From Paracamarosporium sp. OC-R06-R3 (lineage: Eukaryota; Ascomycota; Dothideomycetes; Pleosporales; Didymosphaeriaceae), in assembly GCA_019828545.1 (NCBI GenBank), contig JACVRA010000424.1, positions 112,121 to 176,120 on the forward strand: a stretch of 64,000 nucleotides of DNA, written 5' to 3'. Below are positions 34,303-44,800 of this stretch, piece by piece. Under the pieces are notes generated by a model, which had not been told where the DNA came from, ran no database searches, and was given only the letters and a program-made list of their open reading frames with translations. The translations under genes and the position numbers were made by a program. Within the stretch, counting starts at the first letter, position 1. Every line of letters begins with the position of its first letter.

Positions 34303-35585
34303 TCAAAGTACACCAACACACGCGTAAGTGTTTGCCCACAGGCCGTTACACGTACTACCAACGGCAGGATTCCACTTGGCAAAGTTGGCCGTGGTAATCT
34401 TGTATTTGGCAGCAATAGTTGCGCAGGTCTCGTCTTTCACGACAAAATGGAAGGTCTTGCAGCTCGTCGTCATGCCATCCTGATACGGTGTGGGGGTAGT
34501 AACTCCATTGCCTGGGCGGGTCGAGGTGGCTGGGGCCTTGGTGGTAGTCGTGGGTGTGTGGCCGATCGTTGAGATGCAGATGTACTGTATCAGATAGTCA
34601 GTAATGCACTTCCAGGCCTTAACACCATGAGAGTATTAACTTACAGTATCAAGCCACAGGTTCCCACAGGTCGATCCAACAGCCGGATTCCATGATATGA
34701 TTTGAGCGGAAGTGATCCCGTTCGCTGAGGCGATCTTGTCGCACGTATCACCTGATTTCACCATGTAGAAGCTGTCGCAGTTGCTAACCATGCCCTCTTG
34801 GATCGGAGTCGGAGTGGCAACGCCATTGCCTGGCTTCGTTGTGCTAGGCGCTGCAGAGGTAGGTGTGTGGCCTATGATACTCACGCATGCATACGCATTC
34901 GCCCAAAGACCAGTGCACCCCGAGCCAGCACTGGGGTTCCAGGTGAGGAATTGCGTGAGTGAGATGCCGTTGGCTTTAGCGATGCCCTCGCAGTTCTCAT
35001 CTTTCTTGACAAAGTAAAATGCGTCGCAGTTTTCAACAATCTCGGGTTGCAGCGGAGAGGGTGTTTCAACGCCGTTCCCGGGTTTTGTTGTCGTTGGTGG
35101 TGCGGTGGTCGATGGCGATGTTACAAGCGTAGAAGAAGGAGTTGTCACCACTGGTATAGAGGACGAAGTAGAGCTCGCCGTAGTTGGCTTAGGTGTCGAA
35201 GAAGCACTGGATGAAGAGGCTGGGGGAGGCTCGTCAATGGCCTCCACGCAGTATGATTTTCCGACAACAAGGCCTTCGCAACTAGCGGTGATGGATGGAT
35301 TCTAACTCCAAGTCAGCATTTACAACATCAACATATCAATTGACTTAGCCTTACCCAGCGACGGAACTCCTCAAGAGTGATGTAGTTGTCCTCGACCAAA
35401 GCAGGGCAAGAATATTCCGAGGTCAAGTCGATCCACCACGAGCAATACTGCGTAGTGTTGGGATCATATGGTAATGACGGGGATGATCCATCACGTTCTA
35501 CGAAGTGGGGTGCTCCTAGAACAAGCGCAGCATTGAGGACTCCGGTGCTCAGAAGCAAGCTAGAGGCGGAAGAGAGTGACAACAT
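34303..35585 (-). CDS. Secreted protein with four LysM-type modules
   Basis: Exons 35585-35355, 35301-34645 and 34584-34303, all joined in phase 0, give 389 residues. The signal peptide is Leu/Ser-rich (first 25 residues). The N-terminal module (YCSWWIDLTSEYSCPALV, then NPSITASCEGLVVGKSYCVE) is a variant LysM. A Ser/Thr/Pro linker of about 55 residues follows, then three canonical modules, each with CDxFYxVKxxxxCxxIA or similar, a WNPxxGSxC core and a final cysteine. The modules are separated by near-identical linkers carrying KPGNGVxTPxP. LysM modules bind chitin oligomers. Secreted multi-LysM proteins in plant-associated fungi can shield hyphae or hide chitin from host receptors; here that is inference. 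There is no membrane anchor. Confidence 0.92.
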
Positions 35586-35667
35586 GATTAGGAATTAATG
35601 AATCAGTATGCTGAAGAGGACGGTTAAGGTGAGTCCTTGTCCTACAGTATATCGAGAAACGATGCTC

Positions 35668-35674
35668 TATATAC
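35668..35674 (-). promoter_or_regulatory. TATA box of the four-LysM gene
   Basis: A TATATA core (minus strand GTATATA) lies about 85 nt upstream of the ATG at 35585. Confidence 0.35.
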
Positions 35675-35734
35675 ATCGCAAAGTGATGGGTCTTCTTTGT
35701 CTTCGTGATTTTACGAGCATATCGAACGGCAACC

Positions 35735-35855
35735 TACGTTCTTTCCTTTTGGTACTAGCGCAGGATTCTACAATAGGCACCTGCGTAATGTTGCACCGAG
35801 CAAATTTCGGTGACAGCGTACGTTCGTCCCTCTCGATACTAGCGTAAGATCGTAA
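35735..35855 (+). repeat. Degenerate direct repeat pair, period 84
   Basis: TACGTTCTTTCC, then TACTAGCGCAGGAT, at 35735 recurs at 35819 as TACGTTCGTCCC, then TACTAGCGTAAGAT. Most differences are transitions. The downstream parts (ACCGAGCAAA and GCGGAGCAAA) also correspond. Confidence 0.6.
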
Positions 35856-36672
35856 CATATGTCGCGGAGCAAAAGGCCAACCTTCTGCTCCCTCAGGAGT
35901 AAGAATATTGGAATCGTTCCACAATCCATCGGCTTACACTTGGCTTTCGAGCTGACAGAGTGCAGCCTAGACTAGAGCTCGCGTGCAGATAGCACTTGAG
36001 TGATGCATTGATTTTTGTCGGTAATAAGACGATACGTGAGTCTAGCACAGGCTAGAACCATACAAGCAGGCATACGTCAGGAGCTGAAACCTGGTCCGGA
36101 AGGTCATTCCTCTTGCAATTTTTTTATGTTCCTTGGCTCTCACTATTCTAGGTCATGCCGGTCATCTTGAGTACTGCATAGGAATAGGTCTACTCGGTTA
36201 GCTAAACTATTTTCATAACCAGGGGTAGAGCACAGCCCCGGCAGATGTACGCATATGCAGGGACCACGAACAGGGGATCTCACCCGTGGTTGCAGCCGAT
36301 AGCCGTTCCCCGGAAAATGGAACGGCGAAGACGCCGCCAAGGCTCACTTGTCCAAGATGTGTAAATTTGCTCGACGCAAATTGTGTCGTACGAAAGAAAT
36401 AGGGTGATCGCTTTGAATAGTGGTGAGCTTATCTTTGAAGGCTGATATGCAGACACATGACAAGCTTCTGTGATCAGGATCGGATTTAGTCCGAGTTTGT
36501 GTGAGAGTATACCAAAAAGAAACATAGTTAGGTCGGTTATGTAAGGTCACATTAGGATTTACAATGTTTGAATTCATGACAATCTTCAAAGGCCAGTCCG
36601 TGTAGTTTTGTTCAATTAATTCTATTAGGAGTACATTGACCAAGAGAACAGTTTGGATAGGAGTGGATGCCA

Positions 36673-37419
36673 TCAGATAGCCCATAGCATTGCTCCGGAA
36701 CCTCCGCTTCTCTTCACCGCGCTGGACTTGCTGGCAACAGCACTTGACGCACTGGTAGTAGTAGAAGTAGACGCTTGATTCTGCTCCGCTTTGAAGACAT
36801 TGAGAAAACCGTCTCCACCGCAGAACGTATTCTTGTCGCCGGTACATGTCGTGTTGCAGCTTTTTTGATCGCTTGCCCAGTCTCCACCAACATAGCTGCC
36901 GCACCAGCACTGATTGCCCTTCTGCACACCTGCAAAACCAAAGGCACGGCGGTAGCAGCTATTCTTGCATTTGGGGACAGTCAGAGCTGAGTCCCCGTTC
37001 GGATTCATGTTCTGTTCGAGTATTGGCATTTCGGGATCTTCCACATAGCAGCCAAGAGCGGTCCAGGCAGTCGGAGAGGGACCAAGTGTAGCAGCACTAG
37101 TAGTGCTAGATGAGACCTTCGAGGAAGAAGTTGTTGTTGGTTTCGTCGCATTCAGCTTCGTCTCGGTGACGACGCAGTACGATGTCCATTCCCACCATGG
37201 CTCGCAGTTGATGCCAACGGAAGGGTTCCAAGCGTGGAACTCCTCTGGAGTGATTCCAAAATATTTGCGCACATAGTCGCACGATTCTTCGCCTTCATCG
37301 TTGTTGTACCATTCGACGCAGTCTTTCACTGTGTCAGGATCCCACTGATTCAACGGCGTACCAGTAGAGATGGTTTGGCGAGCTAGAAAGATAACCGAGA
37401 GTAAGAATATGGATTTCAT
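36673..37419 (-). CDS. Secreted LysM-WSC domain protein
   Basis: One exon, 248 residues. I chose the ATG at 37419 because it begins a signal peptide (MKSIFLLSVIFLARQTIS); an upstream in-frame ATG at 37479 would bury it. Residues 25-78 form one LysM-like module (DTVKDCVEWYNNDEG, FGITPEEFHAWNPSVGINC, WTSYCVV). After a Ser/Thr linker, residues 115-210 form a WSC domain (WTALGCYVEDPE, CKNSCYRRAFGFAGVQKGNQ, CWCGS, CNTTCTGDKNTFCGGDG). WSC domains bind glucan or other polysaccharides. The end is a Ser-rich stretch with a short weakly hydrophobic tail (AMLWAI), too short for a clear GPI signal. It lies 1.1 kb upstream of the four-LysM gene on the same strand. Confidence 0.88.
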   Translation of the reverse strand: MKSIFLLSVIFLARQTISTGTPLNQWDPDTVKDCVEWYNNDEGEESCDYVRKYFGITPEEFHAWNPSVGINCEPWWEWTSYCVVTETKLNATKPTTTSSSKVSSSTTSAATLGPSPTAWTALGCYVEDPEMPILEQNMNPNGDSALTVPKCKNSCYRRAFGFAGVQKGNQCWCGSYVGGDWASDQKSCNTTCTGDKNTFCGGDGFLNVFKAEQNQASTSTTTSASSAVASKSSAVKRSGGSGAMLWAI

Positions 37420-38480
37420 GGCGAAAGAATAGCAGGACCGAAACGACTGTGGTCCAGAAGTTGGAGTTAGGCTGCACAAGAGGAGACGAGATGATGTTGG
37501 GGAACCACGGTAAAGTCAGCGCACGAGCAGCACAGATGATAGTCACGGCACTCAGCCGCTTCCAGCGGTCTCGGTCTATGCCGTCTAAATTCTCTGTTCA
37601 GTTACAACGGACGACGCTCTGGAACAGGGGTCATGGATTATGACCCCTGTGCTCGCATTTCATGACCCTTGAACCTGTGCTCGCATTTCATAACCCTTGA
37701 AGATAGCCGTATTCTCGATAATGCAAGGAACAATCTGTTAACAGGTGGAAAATCACTATGCCGGGGTTGATCCTCCGGATAGTTGGGTGACTGCACGTGG
37801 CGGGTAAGCCAAAATCCATGCAGCGGAAGGTGCTCGCAGATCTATGGTAGGCGGAGCCGATTTAAAACGATGTTAGAAGCGTGCGGTATTAGGCATCCAG
37901 CATGATCTTGGCGATTTCATTCCCACTCGGTACTCGCCTGTATGGGGGCTATTCTTGAAGGAAGTAAAGAGTGTGGCCAAGACCAAAGACTCATTTCAGC
38001 TCGTAGCGAGGCTTCGCGAAAATTCTCGATGAATGCAGCTTGCCAAGAGGATGTTATCTGTTCTAGATCAGGGCGCGTGCCCTCCTCGTAGGGCTGAGTC
38101 CTTAACAAAGCTTGGGGGCCGAGATCCGTGGCCCAAAGGGGAAGGTCAACGTTGGCATTCCCTCATACAGTCAAATGTTAGTTGACGGGCGGCTAGAGCC
38201 GCCGCCGCCGCGAATCTCACTAGCGGTAAGTTAATTTGAACAGGCAGCCTCAGGATACTTTTACGGTTGACCTACCGCGGCATCCTCCAGAAGCCCACAT
38301 CAACGTGACATCGTCACATTTTTCGGCGCATTTTCCAGCCACACGGTAAACTGCGCCGCATACAGCTATCGTTACGCTCGGCCTTTTCGCCTTGATCCAT
38401 CACTTTCACAGCTACGGTCAGCCGTTGCAGACCTGACCTGCATCGCCCTAGCGTGATCCTCAGCCGTTCTCCATAGTCAC
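37420..38480. other. Divergent upstream region, no gene
   Basis: It separates the LysM-WSC gene from the 2EXR gene. It holds an exact-phase 28-bp tandem duplication (annotated separately) and a short GCC/GCG run near 38200. No coding signal. Confidence 0.45.
37646..37701 (+). repeat. Two tandem 28-bp copies
   Basis: Copies at 37646-37673 and 37674-37701 differ at one position only (CATGACCC versus CATAACCC). Each begins CCTGTGCTCGCATTTCAT. The region lies about 230 nt upstream of the LysM-WSC start. Confidence 0.9.
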
Positions 38481-39126
38481 ATGGCAGTGTTCCACCCATT
38501 TCCTCGTCTGCCATACGAGCTCCGGGTTCAGATATGGCAGTTTACGGTTGAGCCTCGTATAGTGAATGTTGGATTCCGACGTCTAGATCCTAGTCATCAA
38601 AGGACAAGTCTTACTTCGTCCACACCGGTGCCTGCGGTCCTTCAATCCTGCCGAGAAGCACGGACCTGTGGATTGTACCAGAAAGCTTTCTCTGAGATTG
38701 CCATTCCGGAGCATGGAATGCAGTGAGTGGTCACCTTCTCTGAGGTTTACACATGCTAAGTACGATGTAACATGTAGGTATGTATGGGCCAATCTTGACA
38801 TCGATATCATCGATATTGGAAAAACGCAATTCATAAACTTCAAACCAGTTGCCCCGTCGGTCCATCGTCTGAGGTTTGAACGTGAACTGGATTCAGAGTT
38901 CTTTTACCATTGGGAGGTCGACGACATCCAGGATTTTCTCAATGTGAAAGAGATCTACGTTATTTCTACAGACGGCCTGGACGCATGTTTACCAATTTTG
39001 GAGGAACATTACTGGCCGTGTGGTGAGGAAAATGTATTTTTCATCGATCCAGCAAACAGTGAACGAGTGTTCAGGGGTAACAAGGGACTCGACCAGATTG
39101 CTGAGATGTATAAACAAGAAGTGTAG
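38481..39126 (+). CDS. 2EXR-domain protein
   Basis: Exons 38481-38722 and 38778-39126, joined in phase 2, give 196 residues. The N-terminus carries the 2EXR signature FPRLPYELRVQIWQFTVEPR, followed by PAVLQSCREAR. The rest (NLDIDIIDIG, FKPVAPSVHRLRFE, LNVKEIYVIS) also fits that family. It is a widespread fungal domain of unknown function, often in expanded families. No signal peptide, so an intracellular protein within a locus of secreted ones. Confidence 0.85.
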
Positions 39127-39445
39127 CAAGAACATGATCCTTGCTTCATTGGGGAACGAATTAGATGACTCGGGATCTCGCTTATCTCCTTTTCTCAAAA
39201 CGTTGTCATAACAGTCGATTGTAATAAACACATCGTGATTTTGGAACAATGACCACGTAAAGCCTGAATTATCCCATGTCCACCACACAGCCGCAATCAA
39301 CTACGAAGGAGCTCGTTTTCATTGAGTATTCAGCCTGAGTGGCCTCAGAGCTGTGATCGAATAGTCAACAAAAACGAGATCGTTGGTACACTTGCCCTAG
39401 AACAATTTCCCCTACCACTAAAATCCTGCTTATATGTGCTGCATG
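39127..39445. other. Short gap between convergent genes
   Basis: Trailers of the 2EXR gene and the secreted 286-residue protein. Nothing else seen. Confidence 0.5.
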
Positions 39446-40507
39446 TCAAGTCCTTCTACCACAGTTAACCGCCCGATCTTCCATATACTTATATGATCTA
39501 AACACTTGTAGATGCTTCCTTGCGGATCGAGCGTCATCGTTGTCTGCATGATAGAAGTTTTGGGCAAACGTCCGAATACGGGCTGTGACGCCAGTATCCC
39601 CTCTGGCTCTGGCTTCACTGGCTGTCTTCGCCCAATCCACCGTCTCCATTTGTTCGCCGGTCGCGCGGTTTGTGCCTAGATCTTGCACGACAACATTGTT
39701 TACATTCGAAGCTCTTGCAGCGGGTACAAGATAAACTCCGTGATCACCAGCGCGCACTTTGTTGATCTCGTTGCGCGTGCTGTCAAAGTCATCGAAGAGG
39801 TGTCTGTTTGTGTCGTCCGTCTGCTGACGGAAGACGTAGTCGATCTGAGAATATTCAATTAGGCGCCAGAAGACTGGGGAGGGCGCACTTACCCGGTTTC
39901 CGAGTTTCTTCAAGTAATCGTTGTATTCCCACACGTTACCTGTCATTGCTTTGCTTCTCACCCGTTAGCCAGAACGTTTTCAAAGGTATACAAGACCACC
40001 CTGAGACCCCTGAGGGAACTCTGGATCACACATGTAGTTCCTTTTTCCCTCTCGAAAATGCGTTGAGGACGATCGCGGCCAGCTCTGTGAGGCGAGATAT
40101 ACTTACTATGCGGGGAAGTTGGGCATGCGTCGCCCTAGGTATCGATTATAGCAATTGACGGCGGTTGCCTCAAGGGCAATCTTGCCATTTTGTTGGTAGA
40201 CGCCCGTTCCGACCCAGGGAAGATTCTCCCTAGCTGGTTTCATGAACTCTTGAAGCTCGTCGTAGGTGCAGCGGTTATTAGGTCGAGAGCCTCTGCATGG
40301 CTCATAGTTGTCCCCTCGACAGTTTTTGTGACCTCTCCGATCATCCCAGTCAACGCATCTTTTTCCAATCTGCTGATCCGCAGCTGGCATGAGACCATCG
40401 ATTTCATACGCTTGATATAGATGCACACGTTCAAGGCATCCCTGATATCCTCCTGCGGAAACAGCTTTTAACAAATAGGAAAGAGCGATGACAAGTTGGA
40501 ACCTCAT
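39446..40507 (-). CDS. Secreted protein of unknown function, seven cysteines
   Basis: I do not recognise this protein. Exons 40507-40107, 39953-39893 and 39844-39446 give 286 residues; the middle exon encodes only about 20. The signal peptide is clear (MRFQLVIALSYLLKAVSAGG). The mature N-terminal half holds six of seven cysteines, with motifs KRCVDWDDRRGHKNCRG and EPCRGSRPNNRC. The C-terminal half is charged, Arg/Asp/Asn-rich (FDDFDSTRNEINKVRAGDHG, DNDDARSARKH), and ends near a last cysteine (VNCGRR). It has no transmembrane helix. The gene points away from the killer-toxin-type chitinase gene, whose start is 1.3 kb off, so the two may share regulation. A cargo or immunity role is speculation. 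Confidence 0.78.
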
Positions 40508-41834
40508 CGTGAATATGAGGGAGTGTAGGATGAAATGATTGAGCGAAGGACAGAAAGTAGGCTCTAGAAACAAAGACGTCCTGGGAGAGGACTTCAGGAA
40601 CAGTGGCAACGAAGGCCCAGGGAGAGTCTTGGTGGAAGGTCGCGTAGAAGGAATTGGACCTTGCTTTCGACAGGGGTCTACAGTTTGAGAAGCAGGGTAC
40701 ACAATGCGTCTAGAAGCCTCTGAGGCTGACCAAAAGATTGTTTTATCGGTCGACCCGATACCTGGTCAGTCGATTGCCGGATGATCAAAGCTCTCGTCCG
40801 TGGGAACTTAATCCTGGACCGCTCCCTATGCTCCCAGAAGGGAACAAAAATGACAAGACAAATGTAGTCTTTTCTCCGTCCGCCTAGTGGACCCCTGTCG
40901 AAGGTGAGGTCCAATTTCTTCTACGCGATGCTACTATGCTACCCGTTCCAGCTCAAAAAGACGTATGAGCTATCGAACCATCCACCAGGACTCTCCCTGC
41001 TCTCCAAACTGTGATGTCCATTTCCTCGCCTAACGCGCGCTTGTATGTAGATTTCAAGACCGTGCGACAACATGTCTGGCGACATGCTCGCAGTTGAAGA
41101 TTACTCGTGCTTTGCTAGACCTGCACAAGCCTTACTGTTTGGCCTAAGAACCGGACGACGGAGTAACGAGTGACTCGCAGCCCTACCCGCAAACGCTACC
41201 CTCGAGTCACTGCGTCAGGCTGCCATCAAAAATTAAAGCAGGCTAGAACCACGCCACCCAACACAACGCAAATTCGTCTTACCGCAGGCTGTTTACAGCG
41301 TTCACCGCGAGGTCTTGGCGACTATTGGTTTGGGAACACGTTCAGGTCTGTGTGATTGGCGAGCCCTTCTGGAATGTAGTGGGCTTAGCACTACCCTGTA
41401 GACCCGAAAATTATCCACCTAACCCTGATACCGACGTCTTCAAGGGTTGTGCGGCTTATGGTGTCTGGGCAGTAGGAATTTCGGATAAATGCGCCTACAC
41501 TCCATTTGGAAGGTGACCTTTGAATACCAAGAGCATGGGGGCTGAAAAGGATATCCTGATCGAAGCGAAGAAAATAGAGGCGTCCAGCCGTCAGATCCAC
41601 CTCCCGGACACGCGACCTACAAACAACCCTGCAAACGACCCTGCATACACAGAAAACATGATCCGTGCGTCATAGAGCATGGCCGAGGCCAATACTGGGT
41701 ACCATCAAACAAATGCTGCCTGTATTCCTATCGACAAACGCAGAGGTCCGCCACGAAAGGTCGTCCTAAATCCCCAAGCTTGACCAGCTTGTTCATTCTC
41801 TCCTCTCCTTCTTTCACTCATTCAAGAATTCAAC
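40508..41834. other. Divergent region between secreted protein and chitinase
   Basis: No gene seen. The left part holds a 41-bp inverted repeat pair, annotated separately. The last 80 nt before 41835 are T/C-rich leader. Confidence 0.45.
40641..40927. repeat. Inverted repeat, 41-bp arms
   Basis: The arm at 40641-40681 and the reverse complement of 40887-40927 match at about 36 of 41 positions. Both begin CGCGTAGAAG, then AATTGGACCT, and end in TTCGACAGGGGTC plus a few bases. Every difference is a transition. About 205 nt lie between the arms. The plan resembles a small non-autonomous DNA transposon, but I could not find target-site duplications. Confidence 0.7.
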
Positions 41835-44800
41835 ATGACGAAGATATCGTTGCACCGCGCTCTTCCTTATGTGCTGCTTGTGGGGGGTGCACTGTAAGTC
41901 CTACTTCAATTCTATGGCCGTGGAGACAATCGCGCCAGCCCGTCAGGTAGCACAAGATTGAGTTCTATTGGCTTGTCCTGGAGCAACACATGGTGCTCAA
42001 GCTTGCTCTGTTACCGTACTGTTGGCTTGTTCTGGGGCAACACATGATGCTCAAGATTGAGTTCTGTTGGCTTGTCCTGGGTCAACACATGGTGCTCAAC
42101 CTACTGCTCTATTACCATCCTTTTGATCCCTCATAGTTTTCCGGCTAACAACGTATCCTAGGTCTACTGCTCCCAGTGTTGAGATAATACAACGAACGGA
42201 CGAGGGTGATGACCTCGACCAGTGGTTAGCAGCAGCTCAAAGCGTTGACGACGCAGTGCTCAAGCGTTGCCCTGTAGCATGCAGTGAGACGAAAAACATC
42301 ACATCGAGAGCTGACTGGTTCCTATACCCGGATGCCGAACGTCTGGCAGCCTGTAATGAGACTATGCTCATTTCCATGGTTGTTCAAAACGCCGAAGCTG
42401 ATACGGAGATCATAACTCGGGCATGTACTGCCGATTATAGATCGGTAGCGAAAGCTGCTTTCGTCGCCGATGAAGAGAAAGCTTCTCTCTGCACGACTGC
42501 CAATCGCGTGTTAGAAGATGCGTCGATATACATGCATCACCTAACAACAGGAGATGATGCGTTTTCTACGAATCATCTGCTTTCTGCCGGGCGTCAAGTC
42601 AGCAACCATCTTGCACTACAAACACCGTCATGCAAGAACAGCGTCATGGAGTTCGCATACTCACAGTCATCAGCTATCGGTGTCTACGCTGGAGTCGAGG
42701 TTCATCAACACGGTTTGACCGCAGAAGTATTGAAGACGTTTCTGAGTTATGTACAAGACAAAGGTCTTTCCAAAACGACTGTGGTCCAATTATGTGGAGC
42801 TGATGGACGTGGGGCAGACTACAGCCTGGGTATAGTCGCGGCTAGTGCTAAGAGCCTGCCGTTCATACAGAAGGCTGTCAAGACTTGGTCTGACGGAGAG
42901 TGCGTTTCTCAAGCCGATGCAGGCGAAGACTGGATGCAAGTCACCATTCGCGTTCCAGTCCCTATCGATCACGTCCCCAGCAATAGCACCAACTCAACAT
43001 CTCCGTCTCGAAATACCTCCCCCACGAGCCTAGGCAAGAGAGCACGTCTTGAGATCAGAGCAGATTGCAAGACGACTAAAGTTGAAGGCGGCGATGGCTG
43101 CTGGGCCGTCGCCAACCGCTGCGGCATTAGCCAGACTGACTTGGAGAAGTACAATCGCGCTGACCTTTGCACTACGCTTGTTAAGGACGAGGTGGTGTGC
43201 TGCAGTAGTGGCACGCTGCCTAGTACTCTCCCGCCTGGCAACTCCGACGGGACGTGCAAGACGAGAGACGTTGTAGAGAAGGACGACTGTTCTACCCTCG
43301 CTGCTAAGTGTGGCATAAGTGCGAATGACTTCTTGAAGGCTAACACTAAGACCAATCTATGCTCGAGCCTATTGCCAGGGCAGCATGTCTGCTGCACTGC
43401 TGGCAAGTACCCTGACTTTAAACCCAAACCTGACGCCAATGGCAACTGCGCAACATATCGCACGATCAAAGACGACAGCTGTTCGAAAGTTGCCGTTAGT
43501 CGTGACCTCACCGAAGATGACCTCATGGAATTCAACAAGAATACATGGGGTTGGAATGGCTGCAAGCCCGAGGTCTTCTATGAAGACTTCTTGATGTGTG
43601 TTAGCAAGGGCACGCCACCTATGCCTGCGATTGTTCCGGTAAGAAGCCCTTTCCTACCTCTATTCCTAAGCCCATGTCATTTTTATTGATAAACGATGTG
43701 ACAGAACGCCGTTTGTGGACCAACGAAGAATGGTACTGTGCAGCCACCTGCGGGTACGAACATCAGTACGCTAAATCCTTGTCCTCTAAACGTTTGCTGC
43801 AATATCTGGGGTCAATGTGGCATGACAGACGACTTTTGCGTCGTAAGCAAGTCAGAGACCGGCGCTCCAGGAACTTCCGCTCCCGGAAAAAACGGATGTA
43901 AGTACCTACCCTCGCGTTTGTGTCTGTCTAGGATAATTCTAACGGTGTAACAGGCATCAGCAATTGCGGCAGGGATATCATCAAAGGCAACGCGCCAGCG
44001 AATAAGATTAAGATTGCGTACTACGAAAGCTGGAATTTCAATCGGAAGTGTTTGAACATGTTCGTCACGTCCGTCCCCGAGGACTACACGCACATTCACT
44101 TCGCTTTTGCCAATGTTACCCGAGGGACATATAAGCCTGAGATCACGGACGAGAGGACCAAAAAAGAATTTGAAGATTTCAAAAAGATGAAGAACGTTAA
44201 AAAGATTATCTCGTTCGGTGGCTGGGCGTTCAGCACTGAGCCTGGTACGTTCAACATCCTGCGTGAGGCCGTCTTGCCTGCCAATCGCGAGACGTTCAAG
44301 AACAATATTGTTAGCTTTATCAACGAGCATGGGCTTGATGGAGTTGACCTTGACTGGGAATACCCCGGGGTAAGTGCCTTCGTAATGACTTTTCACGGTT
44401 TCAACAGACTGATCGGACGTTCTCTAGGCTCCTGATATTCCCGATATCCCAAGCGACGATCCTGTGAACGGTCTCAACTACTACAGACTTCTATCCAGCG
44501 TTAAGTCAGCGGTAGGCTCTTCTAAATCGGTGTCCTTTGCAGCACCCGCGTCCTACTGGTACCTCAAATCTTTTCCAATTAAGGATATGGCCAAGGCACT
44601 CGATTACATCGTATATATGACGTATGACCTGCACGGTCAATGGGACTATGATAATAAGTGGACTTCGCCAGGATGCGAAACTGGGAACTGTCTGAGATCG
44701 CATGTCAACGAGACGGAGACCAAGGATGCACTGTCCATGATTACCAAGGCCGGAGCCGACTCTGGTAAAGTGGTAAGTAGTGTCTCCACGGCATTGTACG

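Larger units (their letters stand above)
35586..36672. other. Upstream region of the LysM gene, no gene
   Basis: No coding signal. It holds a TATA element and a degenerate repeat pair, both annotated separately. Confidence 0.45.

Noticed and set aside
42256..43689. Separate LysM-only gene ending at 43689
   Set aside because: The stop lies in an intron with a GTAAGA donor; the spliced frame runs on into CBM18 and GH18 domains, so it is one gene.
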